From positions 54,488 through 118,487 of the forward strand of contig CACNLM010000004.1 of NCBI GenBank assembly GCA_902621305.1: a DNA stretch of 64,000 nucleotides, given 5' to 3'. The translations under genes and the position numbers were made by a program. A model generated the notes under the pieces. It was not told the DNA's origin. It did no database searches and saw nothing but the letters and a program-made list of their open reading frames with translations. Source of the stretch: an uncultured Alphaproteobacteria bacterium. GTDB lineage: Bacteria; Pseudomonadota; Alphaproteobacteria; HIMB59; GCA-002718135. Shown in pieces: positions 40,482 to 51,029 of the stretch (position 1 is the first letter of the stretch; the number at the start of each line of letters is the position of its first letter).

Positions 40482-41459
40482 ATGTTTAGCTATTTCTTTA
40501 AAAGACTCTTTCAATCTATTATTGTAATGATTGTTGTTGCCTTTGTTTCATTTTCCTTATTTAATTTTGTAGGTGATCCAGTAAATAGCATGACTGGAGA
40601 AGATGCTTCAGATGAAAGACGTGCTGAAGTTAGAGAAGTATTGGGTTTAAATGATCCTGTCTATGTTCAATTTTCTCGTTTTTTAGGTAATGTAATTCAG
40701 GGCGATTTTGGAATATCATATCAATTAAAAAGAGAAGTATCAGACTTAATTGCTGAAAGAATGCCTGCTACTTTAGAATTAGTTTTTGTTTCAGCTTTAA
40801 TTGCTATCATCAGTGGTGTTATCTTAGGTGTATATACTGGTATCCATAGAGATAGTTTTATTTCTAATATTATCCTTGTGATTTCTCTAGCAGGAGTTTC
40901 CTTACCAACATTCATTATAGGAATAATGTTAATTTATTTGTTTTCAGTAATTTTAGGAGTTCTTCCATCCTTTGGAAGAGGTGAAGTCACACAATTAGGT
41001 TTTTGGACTACAGGGTTTTTAACTACTTCTGGTTTAAAAGCACTAATACTTCCATCTGTTACGTTAAGTTTATTTCAAATGACTTATGTTATTAGATTAG
41101 TTCGCGCTGAAATGATGGAAATTTTACAAACAGATTATATTAAATTTGCCAAAGCAAGAGGTATAAAAAGGAGTGCTATTAACTATAAGCATGCACTAAA
41201 AAATGGATTAATTCCAGTTATTACAATTACTGGTATCAACATCGGAACGTTAATTGCTTTTTCAATTATTACAGAAACAGTTTTTCAATGGCCAGGCATG
41301 GGGTCATTATTTATCAAGGCAGTATACTTTGTCGATATTCCTATAATGTCAGCATATATGATCATGGTAGCATTTATATTTGTTATGATAAATTTTATTG
41401 TAGATATCACATACTATTTTATTGATCCTAGAATTAGGCTTAAGGAAGAGGGTAGTTAA
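40482..41459 (+). CDS. Dpp/Opp-type ABC transporter permease (DppB-like)
   Basis: KRLFQSIIVMIVVAFVSFSLFNFVGDP, EVLGLNDPVYVQF, YIKFAKARGIKRSAINYKHALKNGLIPVI. Confidence 0.94.
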   Translation: MFSYFFKRLFQSIIVMIVVAFVSFSLFNFVGDPVNSMTGEDASDERRAEVREVLGLNDPVYVQFSRFLGNVIQGDFGISYQLKREVSDLIAERMPATLELVFVSALIAIISGVILGVYTGIHRDSFISNIILVISLAGVSLPTFIIGIMLIYLFSVILGVLPSFGRGEVTQLGFWTTGFLTTSGLKALILPSVTLSLFQMTYVIRLVRAEMMEILQTDYIKFAKARGIKRSAINYKHALKNGLIPVITITGINIGTLIAFSIITETVFQWPGMGSLFIKAVYFVDIPIMSAYMIMVAFIFVMINFIVDITYYFIDPRIRLKEEGS

Positions 41460-41461
41460 AA

Positions 41462-42385
41462 ATGCTACTTAAAATGTATGATAAAATATATGATACTGAT
41501 ATTGGATACAGTTTTTTTAATTCTAAATTAGCAGTAATTTCCTCAACAATATTTTTTATTATACTTTTTTGTTCTGTATTTGCTGGGATAGTTGCCCCTT
41601 ATAATCCATTTGATCCAGCATCAGTTTCTTTGATGGATGCCTTTACCCCACCAGTATGGTCGGAGGGAGGAAGTTTTAGCTTTATTTTAGGTACTGATCA
41701 GCAGGGAAGAGATATGTTTTCAACAATGATATATGGTTCAAGAATTTCACTTATCGTTGGTTTTGCATCTATAATTTTTGCTATGATACTTGGAGTATTT
41801 CTTGGAATAACAGCTGGATATATTGGCGGTAGATATGAGATTATTGTAATGCGCCTTACAGATGTACAGTTAACTATTCCAAGTATTTTAATGGCCTTAC
41901 TTGTTGATGGAATTGCAAGGGCAATTATCTCACAATCTATGCATGATGAAATGGCAATTTATGTTTTGATTTTTGCCATTGGTATTTCTGAATGGCCTCA
42001 GTTTGCAAGAGTTTCAAGAGCATCAACTTTAGTAGAAAAAAATAAAGAGTATGTTTCAGCTTCGAGAATTATTGGACTATCAAATATATTAATTATGTTT
42101 AAGCATATTTTACCAAATATACTTCGCCCTATCTTAGTAATTGCTACAATTGGATTAGCACTTGCAATTATTACAGAGTCCACATTAAGTTTTTTAGGTG
42201 TTGGCGTCCCACCAACAACACCTTCTCTTGGTACTCTAATAAGGTTTGGAAATAATTTTTTATTTTCAGGTGAGTGGTGGATTACTTTTTTTCCAGCAAT
42301 TTTCTTAATAGTTTTAGCGTTATCAATTAATTTATTAGGGGATTGGATGAGGGATGCTTTAAATCCAAAATTAAAAAAGAGATGA
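41462..42385 (+). CDS. Dpp/Opp-type ABC transporter permease (DppC-like)
   Basis: LGTDQQGRDMFSTMIYGSRISLIVGF, EYVSASRIIGLSNILIMFKHILPNI. Confidence 0.94.
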   Translation: MLLKMYDKIYDTDIGYSFFNSKLAVISSTIFFIILFCSVFAGIVAPYNPFDPASVSLMDAFTPPVWSEGGSFSFILGTDQQGRDMFSTMIYGSRISLIVGFASIIFAMILGVFLGITAGYIGGRYEIIVMRLTDVQLTIPSILMALLVDGIARAIISQSMHDEMAIYVLIFAIGISEWPQFARVSRASTLVEKNKEYVSASRIIGLSNILIMFKHILPNILRPILVIATIGLALAIITESTLSFLGVGVPPTTPSLGTLIRFGNNFLFSGEWWITFFPAIFLIVLALSINLLGDWMRDALNPKLKKR

Positions 42386-44100
42386 GTTTTTTAGAAGTTA
42401 AAAATTTAAATATAAGTTATCCAACACGAAAGGAGATTATTGTTGCAAGCAAAAATGTAGAATTTTCTCTAGAAAGAGGTGAAATCTTAGGAATTGTCGG
42501 TGAGTCTGGATCTGGAAAATCTACAATAGCAAATGCGATAATTAACTTGATTGATCCTCCAGGTGAAATCACAGATGGCTCAATAAAAATAGACAATATT
42601 GAATTAAGAAGTAATGAAGAGATAATTCAAAATATTAGAGGAAAAAAAATAGGATTTGTATTTCAAGACCCTCAAACTTCATTAAACCCTCTATTTAAAA
42701 TAAAAGATCAATTAATTGAAACTATTCAGGCTCATTTAAATTTAAGTTATCAAGATTCACTTAAAAAATCAATTCAACTACTTAAAGAGGTTGGAATAGA
42801 GAACGCCGAAAAAAGAATTGAGGACTATCCACACCAATTTAGTGGTGGTATGCGTCAAAGAGTTGTAATAGCTTTAGCGATAAGTTGTGAACCTGACTTA
42901 ATAATTGCAGATGAACCAACGACAGCTTTAGATGTAAGTATTCAATATCAAATTTTAGAACTTCTCAAAGATCTTACAAAAAAAAGAAATCTTGGAGTTA
43001 TAATTATTACCCATGATATGGGAGTCATAGCAGAGACGACTGATAAAGTTATTGTCATGAGATATGGACATATTGTTGAACAAGGTGAGACTAAAGAATT
43101 ATTAACAAATCCAAAATCAACAGAAGCAAGAAGCCTAGTAATTTCAGTGCCACCAACAAATAAGAAAATTGATAGATTTAAATTGATTAGCCCCGATGGT
43201 AAGGAAATAACATCTAGTTCCAATGATTTGACTAAAAATATTATTAAAACATGGGGAATAAGAGAAAATAAAAATCAAAAATTATTAAAACTTGAGGAAG
43301 TGACAAAAGTTTTTGATGATAATTCTTTAGGTAGTGGTTTTTCATTTATTTCTAATAAAAGTTTGAATGATAAAATAGTAAAAGCTGTCGACAATGTATC
43401 GTTTGAACTATTTGAAGGTGAGACACTTGGATTAGTTGGAGAGTCTGGTTCAGGTAAATCAACTATTGCAAAAATTATTACTGGACTAATTGGTCCCAAC
43501 AAAGGTGATTTAACTTATAATAATGAACCTCTATACAATTCAAATAAAAAATATCAAATTCATAATAGTAGAGGTCAAATTCAAATGATTTTTCAAGATC
43601 CTTACTCATCTCTAAATCCTCGTTTCAAAGTTAGAGATATTATTGCAGAACCAATTAAATTTTTTCAAAAAAATATTAGCAATAATGATCTTTTACAAAA
43701 TGTTTATGACCTAATTGATATTGTTGGAATGAGCAGACAATCTCTAGATCGATACCCACATGAATTCTCAGGTGGGCAAAGGCAGAGAATATCTATTGCT
43801 CGTGCCTTGGCAACAAGACCACGACTATTAATATGTGATGAACCAACTTCTGCATTGGATGTAAGTATACAAGCACAAATATTGAATTTATTAAAAGATA
43901 TACAAGATGAACTTCATCTCACTATGCTATTTATTAGTCATGATCTCCCTGTAATTCGACAAATGTGTAACCGAATAATTGTACTAAAAAATGGTGCTGT
44001 TTGTGAAACAAAAGATACAGAGGAATTATTTAATAATCCTGAGCATGAATATACAAAGGAATTAATTAGACTTATGCCTAAAATTGAATCAATAATTTAA
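42382..44100 (+). CDS. Fused DppD-DppF-type ABC ATPase
   Basis: Two ABC domains: GESGSGKST twice, FSGGMRQRVVIA and FSGGQRQRISIA; ATG 42382 (ATGA overlap) preferred over listed 42343. Confidence 0.94.
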   Translation: MSFLEVKNLNISYPTRKEIIVASKNVEFSLERGEILGIVGESGSGKSTIANAIINLIDPPGEITDGSIKIDNIELRSNEEIIQNIRGKKIGFVFQDPQTSLNPLFKIKDQLIETIQAHLNLSYQDSLKKSIQLLKEVGIENAEKRIEDYPHQFSGGMRQRVVIALAISCEPDLIIADEPTTALDVSIQYQILELLKDLTKKRNLGVIIITHDMGVIAETTDKVIVMRYGHIVEQGETKELLTNPKSTEARSLVISVPPTNKKIDRFKLISPDGKEITSSSNDLTKNIIKTWGIRENKNQKLLKLEEVTKVFDDNSLGSGFSFISNKSLNDKIVKAVDNVSFELFEGETLGLVGESGSGKSTIAKIITGLIGPNKGDLTYNNEPLYNSNKKYQIHNSRGQIQMIFQDPYSSLNPRFKVRDIIAEPIKFFQKNISNNDLLQNVYDLIDIVGMSRQSLDRYPHEFSGGQRQRISIARALATRPRLLICDEPTSALDVSIQAQILNLLKDIQDELHLTMLFISHDLPVIRQMCNRIIVLKNGAVCETKDTEELFNNPEHEYTKELIRLMPKIESII

Positions 44101-45243
44101 TTAATTAATAATAGGTAAATTTTCAGGAGTTCTGGTACTTAAAAGTTTATAGGAATCTTTAGTTATTAATAAATTTTCCTCTTGTACTAATATTTTATTT
44201 TCGTCCATTTCAATTGATGGTTCAAGAGTTATAATCATATTTTCTTCAAGTAATGTTTTGTCATTTTTCATAATACTCGGCGGCTCAGTTAGTTGTAAAC
44301 CTAAACCATGACCCATCCTGCCAACTGATATGTTGTTAGTTGTTAAACTATGAGATAATTTAGAAAATATTTCTGTACAGCTAATTCCGGGTTTTATAAT
44401 TTCTAAAGTTTTCTCAGTTGCTTCCCACAATTTATTATATGCATCTAGAACTTGCTTATGAATTTTTCCAAAGCCAAAATTTCTATCAAAATCTGAAAAA
44501 TAACCATTTAAAGTTGCACCGGTATCAATAATTAGAATATCACCATTTTTAGTTACTCTTTCTGTTGGGTTACAGATAATCTGATTATAACCATTAAATC
44601 CAGAAGCACACGCCATGTATTGAATATAATCTGCGCCATTCTCAATTAATTCTTTTTTAAATATTGATGCAATTTGTTTTTCACTCATACCTAAATTAAT
44701 TTTTTGAGGAAAATCATCAAATACCTTACTTGTAATAGAACAAATTTCTCTAATATTATTGATCTCTTTTTCAGATTTTATTTTTCTTATACACCAAAGT
44801 ATTTTACTAGCATCAACAAAATTATATTCTGATAAATTTTTTTGAATATCCTGATAATCGTTAATACTCATTCGCAAAAAAGTTTCATTTCCTAATTCAA
44901 ATCCAATATTTGAATCTTTAGGAAAACTTTTGATGTTTCTTTTCAATAAAGATATTCCTTCATCTTTCGGATTTGGAGATTCCCAAGTTTCGATATCATT
45001 GACTAATGTTTTTTGCATAGCTGTAATACCAATAGATGGTATAATAGCTTTAATTGGATTTTTTTTTGAAATAATTAAATACCAGGGTCTTGTAGGACTT
45101 TCCCAAAAATTACTATCAAGTCCAGTGAAATATCTAAAATTTGACGGTGAAGTTATAATAACTGCATCAATATTTTCTTTTTCAATATGTATTTGTATTT
45201 TTTCAATTCTGTAAATAAATTCTTCTTTTGGAAAATCGTTCAT
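44101..45243 (-). CDS. M24 family aminopeptidase (Xaa-Pro peptidase-like)
   Basis: IIDTGATLNGYFSDFDRNFGFG, GRMGHGLGLQLTEPPSI, MIITLEPSI. Confidence 0.9.
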   Translation of the reverse strand: MNDFPKEEFIYRIEKIQIHIEKENIDAVIITSPSNFRYFTGLDSNFWESPTRPWYLIISKKNPIKAIIPSIGITAMQKTLVNDIETWESPNPKDEGISLLKRNIKSFPKDSNIGFELGNETFLRMSINDYQDIQKNLSEYNFVDASKILWCIRKIKSEKEINNIREICSITSKVFDDFPQKINLGMSEKQIASIFKKELIENGADYIQYMACASGFNGYNQIICNPTERVTKNGDILIIDTGATLNGYFSDFDRNFGFGKIHKQVLDAYNKLWEATEKTLEIIKPGISCTEIFSKLSHSLTTNNISVGRMGHGLGLQLTEPPSIMKNDKTLLEENMIITLEPSIEMDENKILVQEENLLITKDSYKLLSTRTPENLPIIN

Positions 45244-45292
45244 AAATTGATAAGTAAGATAACATTAACATAAATTAACAATAAGAAATACT

Positions 45293-45709
45293 TTGATCTA
45301 TTCATCATTATTTATTTTTTGTTTGTCTTTAGGTACTTTTTTTCCTTTTGCTTCAGAGACATATTTATCTACACTATTATTAACTAATAATTATAATCCA
45401 TTTTTATTATTATTTTTTGCTTCAGCTGGTAATATTTTAGGATCTCTAATCAGTTGGATATGTGGTTACTTTGTAAATTTTCTTATTAAGAAACATTGGT
45501 TTCCAGTAAATAAATATTTATTACAGAAAGCTAGAGATATTTTCAAAAAGTATGGAAAATGGTCATTATTATTTTCATGGGCGCCTATTATTGGAGATCC
45601 AATCGCATTTGCAGCAGGCACACTCAAATATAATATTACTTTTTTTTTAATATTTGTATCTATTGGGAAAATTGCTAGATATTTGATAATATATTTATAT
45701 TTTATCTAA
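45293..45709 (+). CDS. YqaA/DedA-like small membrane protein
   Basis: LGTFFPFASETYLSTLLL, ASAGNILGSLISWICGYFV, WAPIIGDPIAFAAG. Confidence 0.75.
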   Translation: MIYSSLFIFCLSLGTFFPFASETYLSTLLLTNNYNPFLLLFFASAGNILGSLISWICGYFVNFLIKKHWFPVNKYLLQKARDIFKKYGKWSLLFSWAPIIGDPIAFAAGTLKYNITFFLIFVSIGKIARYLIIYLYFI

Positions 45710-45712
45710 TTT

Positions 45713-46675
45713 GTGATGTTTGAAAATCTTATCTTTGTTTTCATTATTGGTTTTTTATCTGGAGTTGGTTTTTTATCAATTTTATTTTTTCTTCGCAAAA
45801 CAAAAAGTTCTGAAATAAAAGATGATACTGATCTTACTTCCTTAAAAAATCACATGCAATCAATTCAGCAATCTTTACAAAATTTTAATTTAGCTCAAGA
45901 TAGAATTGAGAATACATTAATTAGAGGTGGTGCGCTTCAACAAGGTCCTTGGGGAGAATTTGTACTTAAAAATATTTTAGATAGTGTTGGTTTAAGAGAA
46001 GGAGAAGAGTACTCAACTCAGAAAACTTTTAGAGATGAAGATGGTAATTTACAAAAACCTGATGTAATTGTTCATATGCCAGGTAATAGACACATAATTA
46101 TAGATTCAAAAGTGTCCTTAGATTCTTGGCATGATTATTCTAATACAAATGACAATGAACAAAAGAAGATATTTTTGAAAAAATTTTTGGATTCAACAAA
46201 AACTTCGATTAGAAGTTTGAGTAAAGATAATTATTCAAAAATATATGGAATCAATACAATTGATAATGTTTTAATGTTTGTTCCAATAGAACCAGCATTA
46301 CTTACTTTATATAATGAGGCAAATAAACTTATCGAAGATTCATGGAATAATAAAATAATTATTGTTGGTCCATCAACTTTACCCTTTTTACTTAAAGCTG
46401 TAGAAAATATGTGGCGGGTTGATAAACAATCTAAAACAATAAAAGATATAGCATCAGCTGCATCGGATATTTATGATAAAACAGTCAGTGTATATGAGTC
46501 GTTTGTAAAAGCTAATCAGTCAATTGATTTAGCTAAATCAAAAATGGATGAAGCTAAACAAAGATTGCAAGATGGTTCAGGAAGTTTGACTAAAAAAGTA
46601 GAAAAGATGAAAAAATTAGGAAGATTAAGTACTAAAAAACAGTTGCCAGATATAAATGACGATGTAATAAACTAA
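45713..46675 (+). CDS. rmuC: DNA recombination protein RmuC
   Basis: GPWGEFVLKNILDSVGLREGEEYSTQ, RHIIIDSKVSLDSWHDY, MFVPIEPALL, NKIIIVGPSTLPFLLKAV. Confidence 0.92.
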   Translation: MMFENLIFVFIIGFLSGVGFLSILFFLRKTKSSEIKDDTDLTSLKNHMQSIQQSLQNFNLAQDRIENTLIRGGALQQGPWGEFVLKNILDSVGLREGEEYSTQKTFRDEDGNLQKPDVIVHMPGNRHIIIDSKVSLDSWHDYSNTNDNEQKKIFLKKFLDSTKTSIRSLSKDNYSKIYGINTIDNVLMFVPIEPALLTLYNEANKLIEDSWNNKIIIVGPSTLPFLLKAVENMWRVDKQSKTIKDIASAASDIYDKTVSVYESFVKANQSIDLAKSKMDEAKQRLQDGSGSLTKKVEKMKKLGRLSTKKQLPDINDDVIN

Positions 46676-46679
46676 ATAA

Positions 46680-47165
46680 ATGCCTAGTTTTGATATTGTA
46701 AACAGATTAGATCATCAAGAAATTGATAACGCACTAGGAAATGCGACAAGAGAAATTACTACAAGATACGATTTTAAAGGATCAGATACTTCAATTGAAA
46801 AAAAAGAAAATACTATAGTTGTTATTACTGATGATGAAATGAAAGCTGGTCAAGTAAATGACATGCTCGTTACACATTTTGTTAGACGAAAAGTTGATCC
46901 TTTATGTTTAAAAAAAAATGATATGGAAAAAGCTGGTGGAAATAAAATTCGTCAGACGTATGAATTAGTAGAAGGAATTGAGCAAAACCTGTGTAAAAAA
47001 ATTACTTCTGATGTCAAAAGTTCAAAATTAAAAGTTCAAGTAAAGATCAATGGGAATGAACTTCGTGTTGAAGGAAAGAAAAAAGATGATTTACAAAGTG
47101 CAATGAAGCTTATTGAGGATGCTAAGATAGGTATACCAGTCCAATTTGTAAATTTTAGAGATTAA
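46680..47165 (+). CDS. yajQ: YajQ family nucleotide-binding protein
   Basis: MPSFDIVNRLDHQEIDNALGNATREITTRYDFKGSDTSIE, VEGKKKDDLQSAMKLI, VPVQFVNFRD-like end (IPVQFVNFRD). Confidence 0.96.
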   Translation: MPSFDIVNRLDHQEIDNALGNATREITTRYDFKGSDTSIEKKENTIVVITDDEMKAGQVNDMLVTHFVRRKVDPLCLKKNDMEKAGGNKIRQTYELVEGIEQNLCKKITSDVKSSKLKVQVKINGNELRVEGKKKDDLQSAMKLIEDAKIGIPVQFVNFRD

Positions 47166-47168
47166 AAA

Positions 47169-47777
47169 ATGATTTCATGGGAATTAATAGCTGCTTTAGC
47201 AGTGTATAATTTTATTATGTACGTAACACCAGGACCAAACAATAGTATCTTAACTGCATCAGGCATTAAATTTGGATTTATAAGATCTATACCTAATATT
47301 TTTGGTATCCCCTCTGGTCATGGTTTGCAATTAGCACTTGTATGTCTAGGTCTTGGATCTTTATTTATTACCTATCCTATACTTTATGATATTTTAAGAT
47401 ATGTTGGCGCAGGCTACATTCTTTATTTAGCATATAAAATGTTTGGGTCTTTAAATATTTCAAAGACTGAAGATAGATCAAGGCCATTAAAATATCATGA
47501 AGCAATTTTGTTTCAATTTGTAAATCCAAAAGCTTGGGTAATCTGTTCAACTGCAGTAACATTATATTATCCAAAAGATGAAAATATAATAATTGGAACA
47601 CTATTTATGGTTATAATGTCTACAGTAGTTAATATTCCTTCCATTAGTATATGGGCATATGGAGGAAGTGTTATAAGACAATATCTTAATAATGAAAAAT
47701 TAAAAAAAATTGTTGAATGGTTTTTAGCAATCCTTTTAATTATGACTGCAGGCTCAGTTTTATTTTACAATGCTTAA
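47169..47777 (+). CDS. LysE family translocator
   Basis: YVTPGPNNSILTASGIKFGFIRSIPNIFGIPSG, FVNPKAWVICSTAVTLY. Confidence 0.9.
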   Translation: MISWELIAALAVYNFIMYVTPGPNNSILTASGIKFGFIRSIPNIFGIPSGHGLQLALVCLGLGSLFITYPILYDILRYVGAGYILYLAYKMFGSLNISKTEDRSRPLKYHEAILFQFVNPKAWVICSTAVTLYYPKDENIIIGTLFMVIMSTVVNIPSISIWAYGGSVIRQYLNNEKLKKIVEWFLAILLIMTAGSVLFYNA

Positions 47778-48397
47778 GGTTGAGGGATTTCATAAAATTC
47801 ACCTACAGAATTATATCCTTTAATAACAGCAGGTCTTGTTGATATTTGTTTATACCATCTTAACACATTTGGATAATCATGCAAATTTATTTGATGTCTT
47901 TCATAACGAGCTGTCCAAGGCCAAATTGAAATATCAGCTATTGAATAGGTATCCGAAAAATATTCTTGTTTAGAAAGTCTTTTATCCAAAATTGAATATA
48001 TATGTTGTGCATAGCCTTTTGTTTTATCTTCCGCAAATTTGCTTTTACCAGGATGATAAAATAAATATTGATGAGCCTGGCCTAGCATTGGCCCAACGTA
48101 AGCCATTTGAAAAAAAACCCATTGTATTATTTCCCAATACTTATCTTTATTTAGAAATTTATCATATTTTTTTGCCAGATAAAGAAGGATAGCCCCGGAT
48201 TCGAATACTGTTTGGTTGTTATCATTATCTACAATTACAGGAATTTTATTCGCAGGAGATATTTTTGAAAACTCTTCACTAAACTGTTCTTTTTTATCTA
48301 AATTTATTGAAATAGGATTAAAATCCACACCTAATTCTTCAAGCATTATGCTAATTTTTCGACCATTAGGGGTAGGTGATGAATACAAATCAATCAT
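47774..48397 (-). CDS. Glutathione S-transferase family protein
   Basis: LYSSPTPNGRKISIMLEELG, NKIPVIVDNDNNQTVFESGAILLYLAKKY. Confidence 0.92.
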   Translation of the reverse strand: MIDLYSSPTPNGRKISIMLEELGVDFNPISINLDKKEQFSEEFSKISPANKIPVIVDNDNNQTVFESGAILLYLAKKYDKFLNKDKYWEIIQWVFFQMAYVGPMLGQAHQYLFYHPGKSKFAEDKTKGYAQHIYSILDKRLSKQEYFSDTYSIADISIWPWTARYERHQINLHDYPNVLRWYKQISTRPAVIKGYNSVGEFYEIPQP

Positions 48398-48437
48398 TTT
48401 TTTTAGAATTTAATTAATAAAGAACTATATTCATAAT

Positions 48438-48671
48438 ATGCACGAGAACATAGATAATATTATTAAATTAGCCTGGTGCGATAAAACCTCTTTTGAAAAA
48501 ATAAAAAGAACTCACGGTGTAACCGAATCAGAGGTTATAAAAATAATGAGAACAAATCTGAAACCTAGATCATTTAAGTTATGGAGAACTAGAGTAACAG
48601 GGAGAACGAGAAAGCATGAAAAGAAAAGAAATCTATCCGAAAAATCATTTAAATATGAGAGTTATCTCTAA
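48438..48671 (+). CDS. DUF2805 / TIGR03643-like small protein
   Basis: IIKLAWCDKTSFEKIKRTHGVTESEVIKIMRTNLKPRSFKLWRTRVTGRTRKH. Confidence 0.8.
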   Translation: MHENIDNIIKLAWCDKTSFEKIKRTHGVTESEVIKIMRTNLKPRSFKLWRTRVTGRTRKHEKKRNLSEKSFKYESYL

Positions 48672-49209
48672 AATATTAATTATCAGTATAAGTCTTTTTT
48701 TTGCTAGTAAGATAGCATTAGCAGATCAAAATGATCCGCGGCTAAATAATTTGTTTAAAAAATTAAATGAGACTGAGAATCAGGATGAAATAAGAGATTT
48801 AATATCTGACATTTGGAATATATGGTATGAAGTTGATGATCCAAAAGTAATTGAATATTTTGAGAAGGGTATTCAAGCTATGAATTTAAGAAATTATCCA
48901 CTAGCAATTAGATTTTTTAATAATTTAATTGAAGAAGATCCTAATTTTGCAGAAGGTTGGAACAAAAGAGCTACAGTTCACTTTATGATGGGTAATTTTG
49001 ATCAATCTATGCAAGACATTATTAAAACTCTTGAATTAGAACCAAGACATTTTGGTGCCCTAGATGGAATGGGTTTAATTTTTATTCATCAGGGTCAGTT
49101 TCAACAGGCACTTGATGTATATGATAAAATGCTAGAGATTTTCCCTTTTAGTGTAAAAACTATGGATAAAAAAGAGAGAATACAATCGTTTATTTCTCAA
49201 TCTACGTAA
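48655..49209 (+). CDS. Secreted tetratricopeptide-repeat protein
   Basis: Signal peptide MRVISKILIISISLFFASKIALA; TPR-like NFAEGWNKRATVHFMMGNFDQSMQDIIKTLELEPRHFGALDGMGLIFIHQGQFQQALDVY; ATG 48655 preferred. Confidence 0.85.
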   Translation: MRVISKILIISISLFFASKIALADQNDPRLNNLFKKLNETENQDEIRDLISDIWNIWYEVDDPKVIEYFEKGIQAMNLRNYPLAIRFFNNLIEEDPNFAEGWNKRATVHFMMGNFDQSMQDIIKTLELEPRHFGALDGMGLIFIHQGQFQQALDVYDKMLEIFPFSVKTMDKKERIQSFISQST

Positions 49210-50149
49210 TATCAAAAAATACTAATAATAAAGACAGTGTAAAAAAACTAATAAACGTACTCAATACTACATTGGAAGAAACTACAGCTTTTAGTGAGTT
49301 ATATCTGTATGCAAAATAATATGACTGAGACCCACTTGGTAAAGCTGCAGCCATAGTAACAATAATTACCAAGAGACTATCAAGCTCTAATATAAAATGT
49401 GCTAAACAAAATGCAATTATAGGGTGAATAAAATTTTTTAAGATAGTTAATAGAATTGCATCATAAATATTTTCTCTAATTTTAAAATTTCCTAATGCAA
49501 GACCTAAAGAAATAAGAACCATTGGAAGAGCAAGGTTTACAAAAATATCTAAAGGCTGTTTCATAATAGACGGGACAATAAGATTAGAATAATTAAGAAT
49601 GATTCCAATTATCATTCCAAAAAGTACAATATTTTTAATTATACCTAATAATATTTGGTAAAAAATTTCGACAATGCTTTTTTGTCTATTTCTATAAACT
49701 TCTATTATAATAACAGTATAGCTAAAATGAACAATACCATGAAAAAAAACTAATATCATATAAGGAATTGTATTTATTGGACCTAAAACCGCATACATAA
49801 GAGGTATTCCCATTGCCACTGTGTTACCAAAACAAGCAGCTAATCCAAAAAGTGCAGAGTCATCTGTTTTATAATTTAAAAATTGTTTGCTAATTAAAAA
49901 TCCAGTTATGGATATAAAAATTCCTGAAGCAAAAAATGAGATGATCAGGCCAATAGAATTAATTTGAGGAAATGAGACTTGCCAAAAATATATAATTAAA
50001 GCTAAAGGTAAAAGAATGTTGAAACCTGTAAAATCAAAATAATCAATATATTTTTTTGGAAGTATTTGTAATTTATTTACAAAAAATCCAAAAAGGATAT
50101 ACCCAAACACACTGCTAACTATATTTAATAAGTCAATCATTGAAATCAA
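49202..50149 (-). CDS. AEC family transporter
   Basis: Multiple TM; GYILFGFFVNKLQIL, PLALIIYFWQVSFP, LVIIVTMAAALPSGSQSYYFAYRY. Confidence 0.88.
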   Translation of the reverse strand: MISMIDLLNIVSSVFGYILFGFFVNKLQILPKKYIDYFDFTGFNILLPLALIIYFWQVSFPQINSIGLIISFFASGIFISITGFLISKQFLNYKTDDSALFGLAACFGNTVAMGIPLMYAVLGPINTIPYMILVFFHGIVHFSYTVIIIEVYRNRQKSIVEIFYQILLGIIKNIVLFGMIIGIILNYSNLIVPSIMKQPLDIFVNLALPMVLISLGLALGNFKIRENIYDAILLTILKNFIHPIIAFCLAHFILELDSLLVIIVTMAAALPSGSQSYYFAYRYNSLKAVVSSNVVLSTFISFFTLSLLLVFFDIT

Positions 50150-51011
50150 AAAAATTATTTAAAAATTGAATGACGCTTTCCTCAATCATATTATTTTTAT
50201 TTGAGTTTGAATTTTGAAAAAATTTTGAATTTTTATCAAAACTTATATTAGGATTATTTAAGTTTCCTTTTATCAAAGTAGTTAAATATATTTCATTATT
50301 TTGAGATAAGTTTAAAATAATATCTATTAAATTATTACTGTAATTGTATTCTCCTTTTATAACAATTCTATTGTTTTTATTACTAATTTCTATTTTGTTA
50401 GTTTCTAAAATATCTTTATTTTTATTTATTGCGCCTTTAAAATTAGAACTTTCATTACCAAAAGCATTTATTAATTCAGAAAATGCGAATTTTTGATTTT
50501 TTTGATTTTCTAATTTTTCAAAGAATAATTTTAAAAATGAAATAAGAAATTTTTCTTCATTAGTTGTTTTTAAAGTTATTTTTCCATTAATTTTATAAAT
50601 TGAGTCAAATAAATTTTCTAAATTATCACTATATTTAAGATAATTTTCAATATAATTTACTTTTCCATTAATATTTACTTCACTAAAATTAATATTCTTA
50701 ATATTCAAATTATCAATTAGAATATTTAAATTTCCTGAAACTTGAAATATGGGCTGAGAAATATCAATTCTAATATTATCAAAGTATAAATTATTTTTGT
50801 AATCCTTAATTTCTAAGTTTGTGTTAAGTTTTACAATTGGAAAAATATTGATTTTAGTTTTACTTTTTTCATTAATTTTAATTTCAAATTTCTTCTCGAT
50901 ATCACTAATTATTTTTTCTTTTTCAAAATTATTTAAAAAAATATAAATAAAGATAGATAAAATTATTAATATAATTACTACTATAGAAAAAAATAATCTA
51001 ATTTTTTTCAT
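50133..51011 (-). CDS. N-terminally anchored, AsmA-like low-complexity protein
   Basis: Single N-terminal TM then Asn/Ile/Lys-rich beta-type repeats; family assignment weak. Confidence 0.5.
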   Translation of the reverse strand: MKKIRLFFSIVVIILIILSIFIYIFLNNFEKEKIISDIEKKFEIKINEKSKTKINIFPIVKLNTNLEIKDYKNNLYFDNIRIDISQPIFQVSGNLNILIDNLNIKNINFSEVNINGKVNYIENYLKYSDNLENLFDSIYKINGKITLKTTNEEKFLISFLKLFFEKLENQKNQKFAFSELINAFGNESSNFKGAINKNKDILETNKIEISNKNNRIVIKGEYNYSNNLIDIILNLSQNNEIYLTTLIKGNLNNPNISFDKNSKFFQNSNSNKNNMIEESVIQFLNNFFDFND

Positions 51012-51029
51012 ATATTAGATCGTAAAAAA

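Noticed and set aside
42948-43502. 91-aa and 75-aa minus-strand ORFs inside the DppDF-type ATPase
   Set aside because: Antisense frames over conserved ABC domains with no independent coding evidence.
48438-48671. Possible missing N-terminal DNA-binding half of GcrA
   Set aside because: Sequence fits the DUF2805/TIGR03643 small protein family rather than the GcrA N-terminal domain; distant from 25440.
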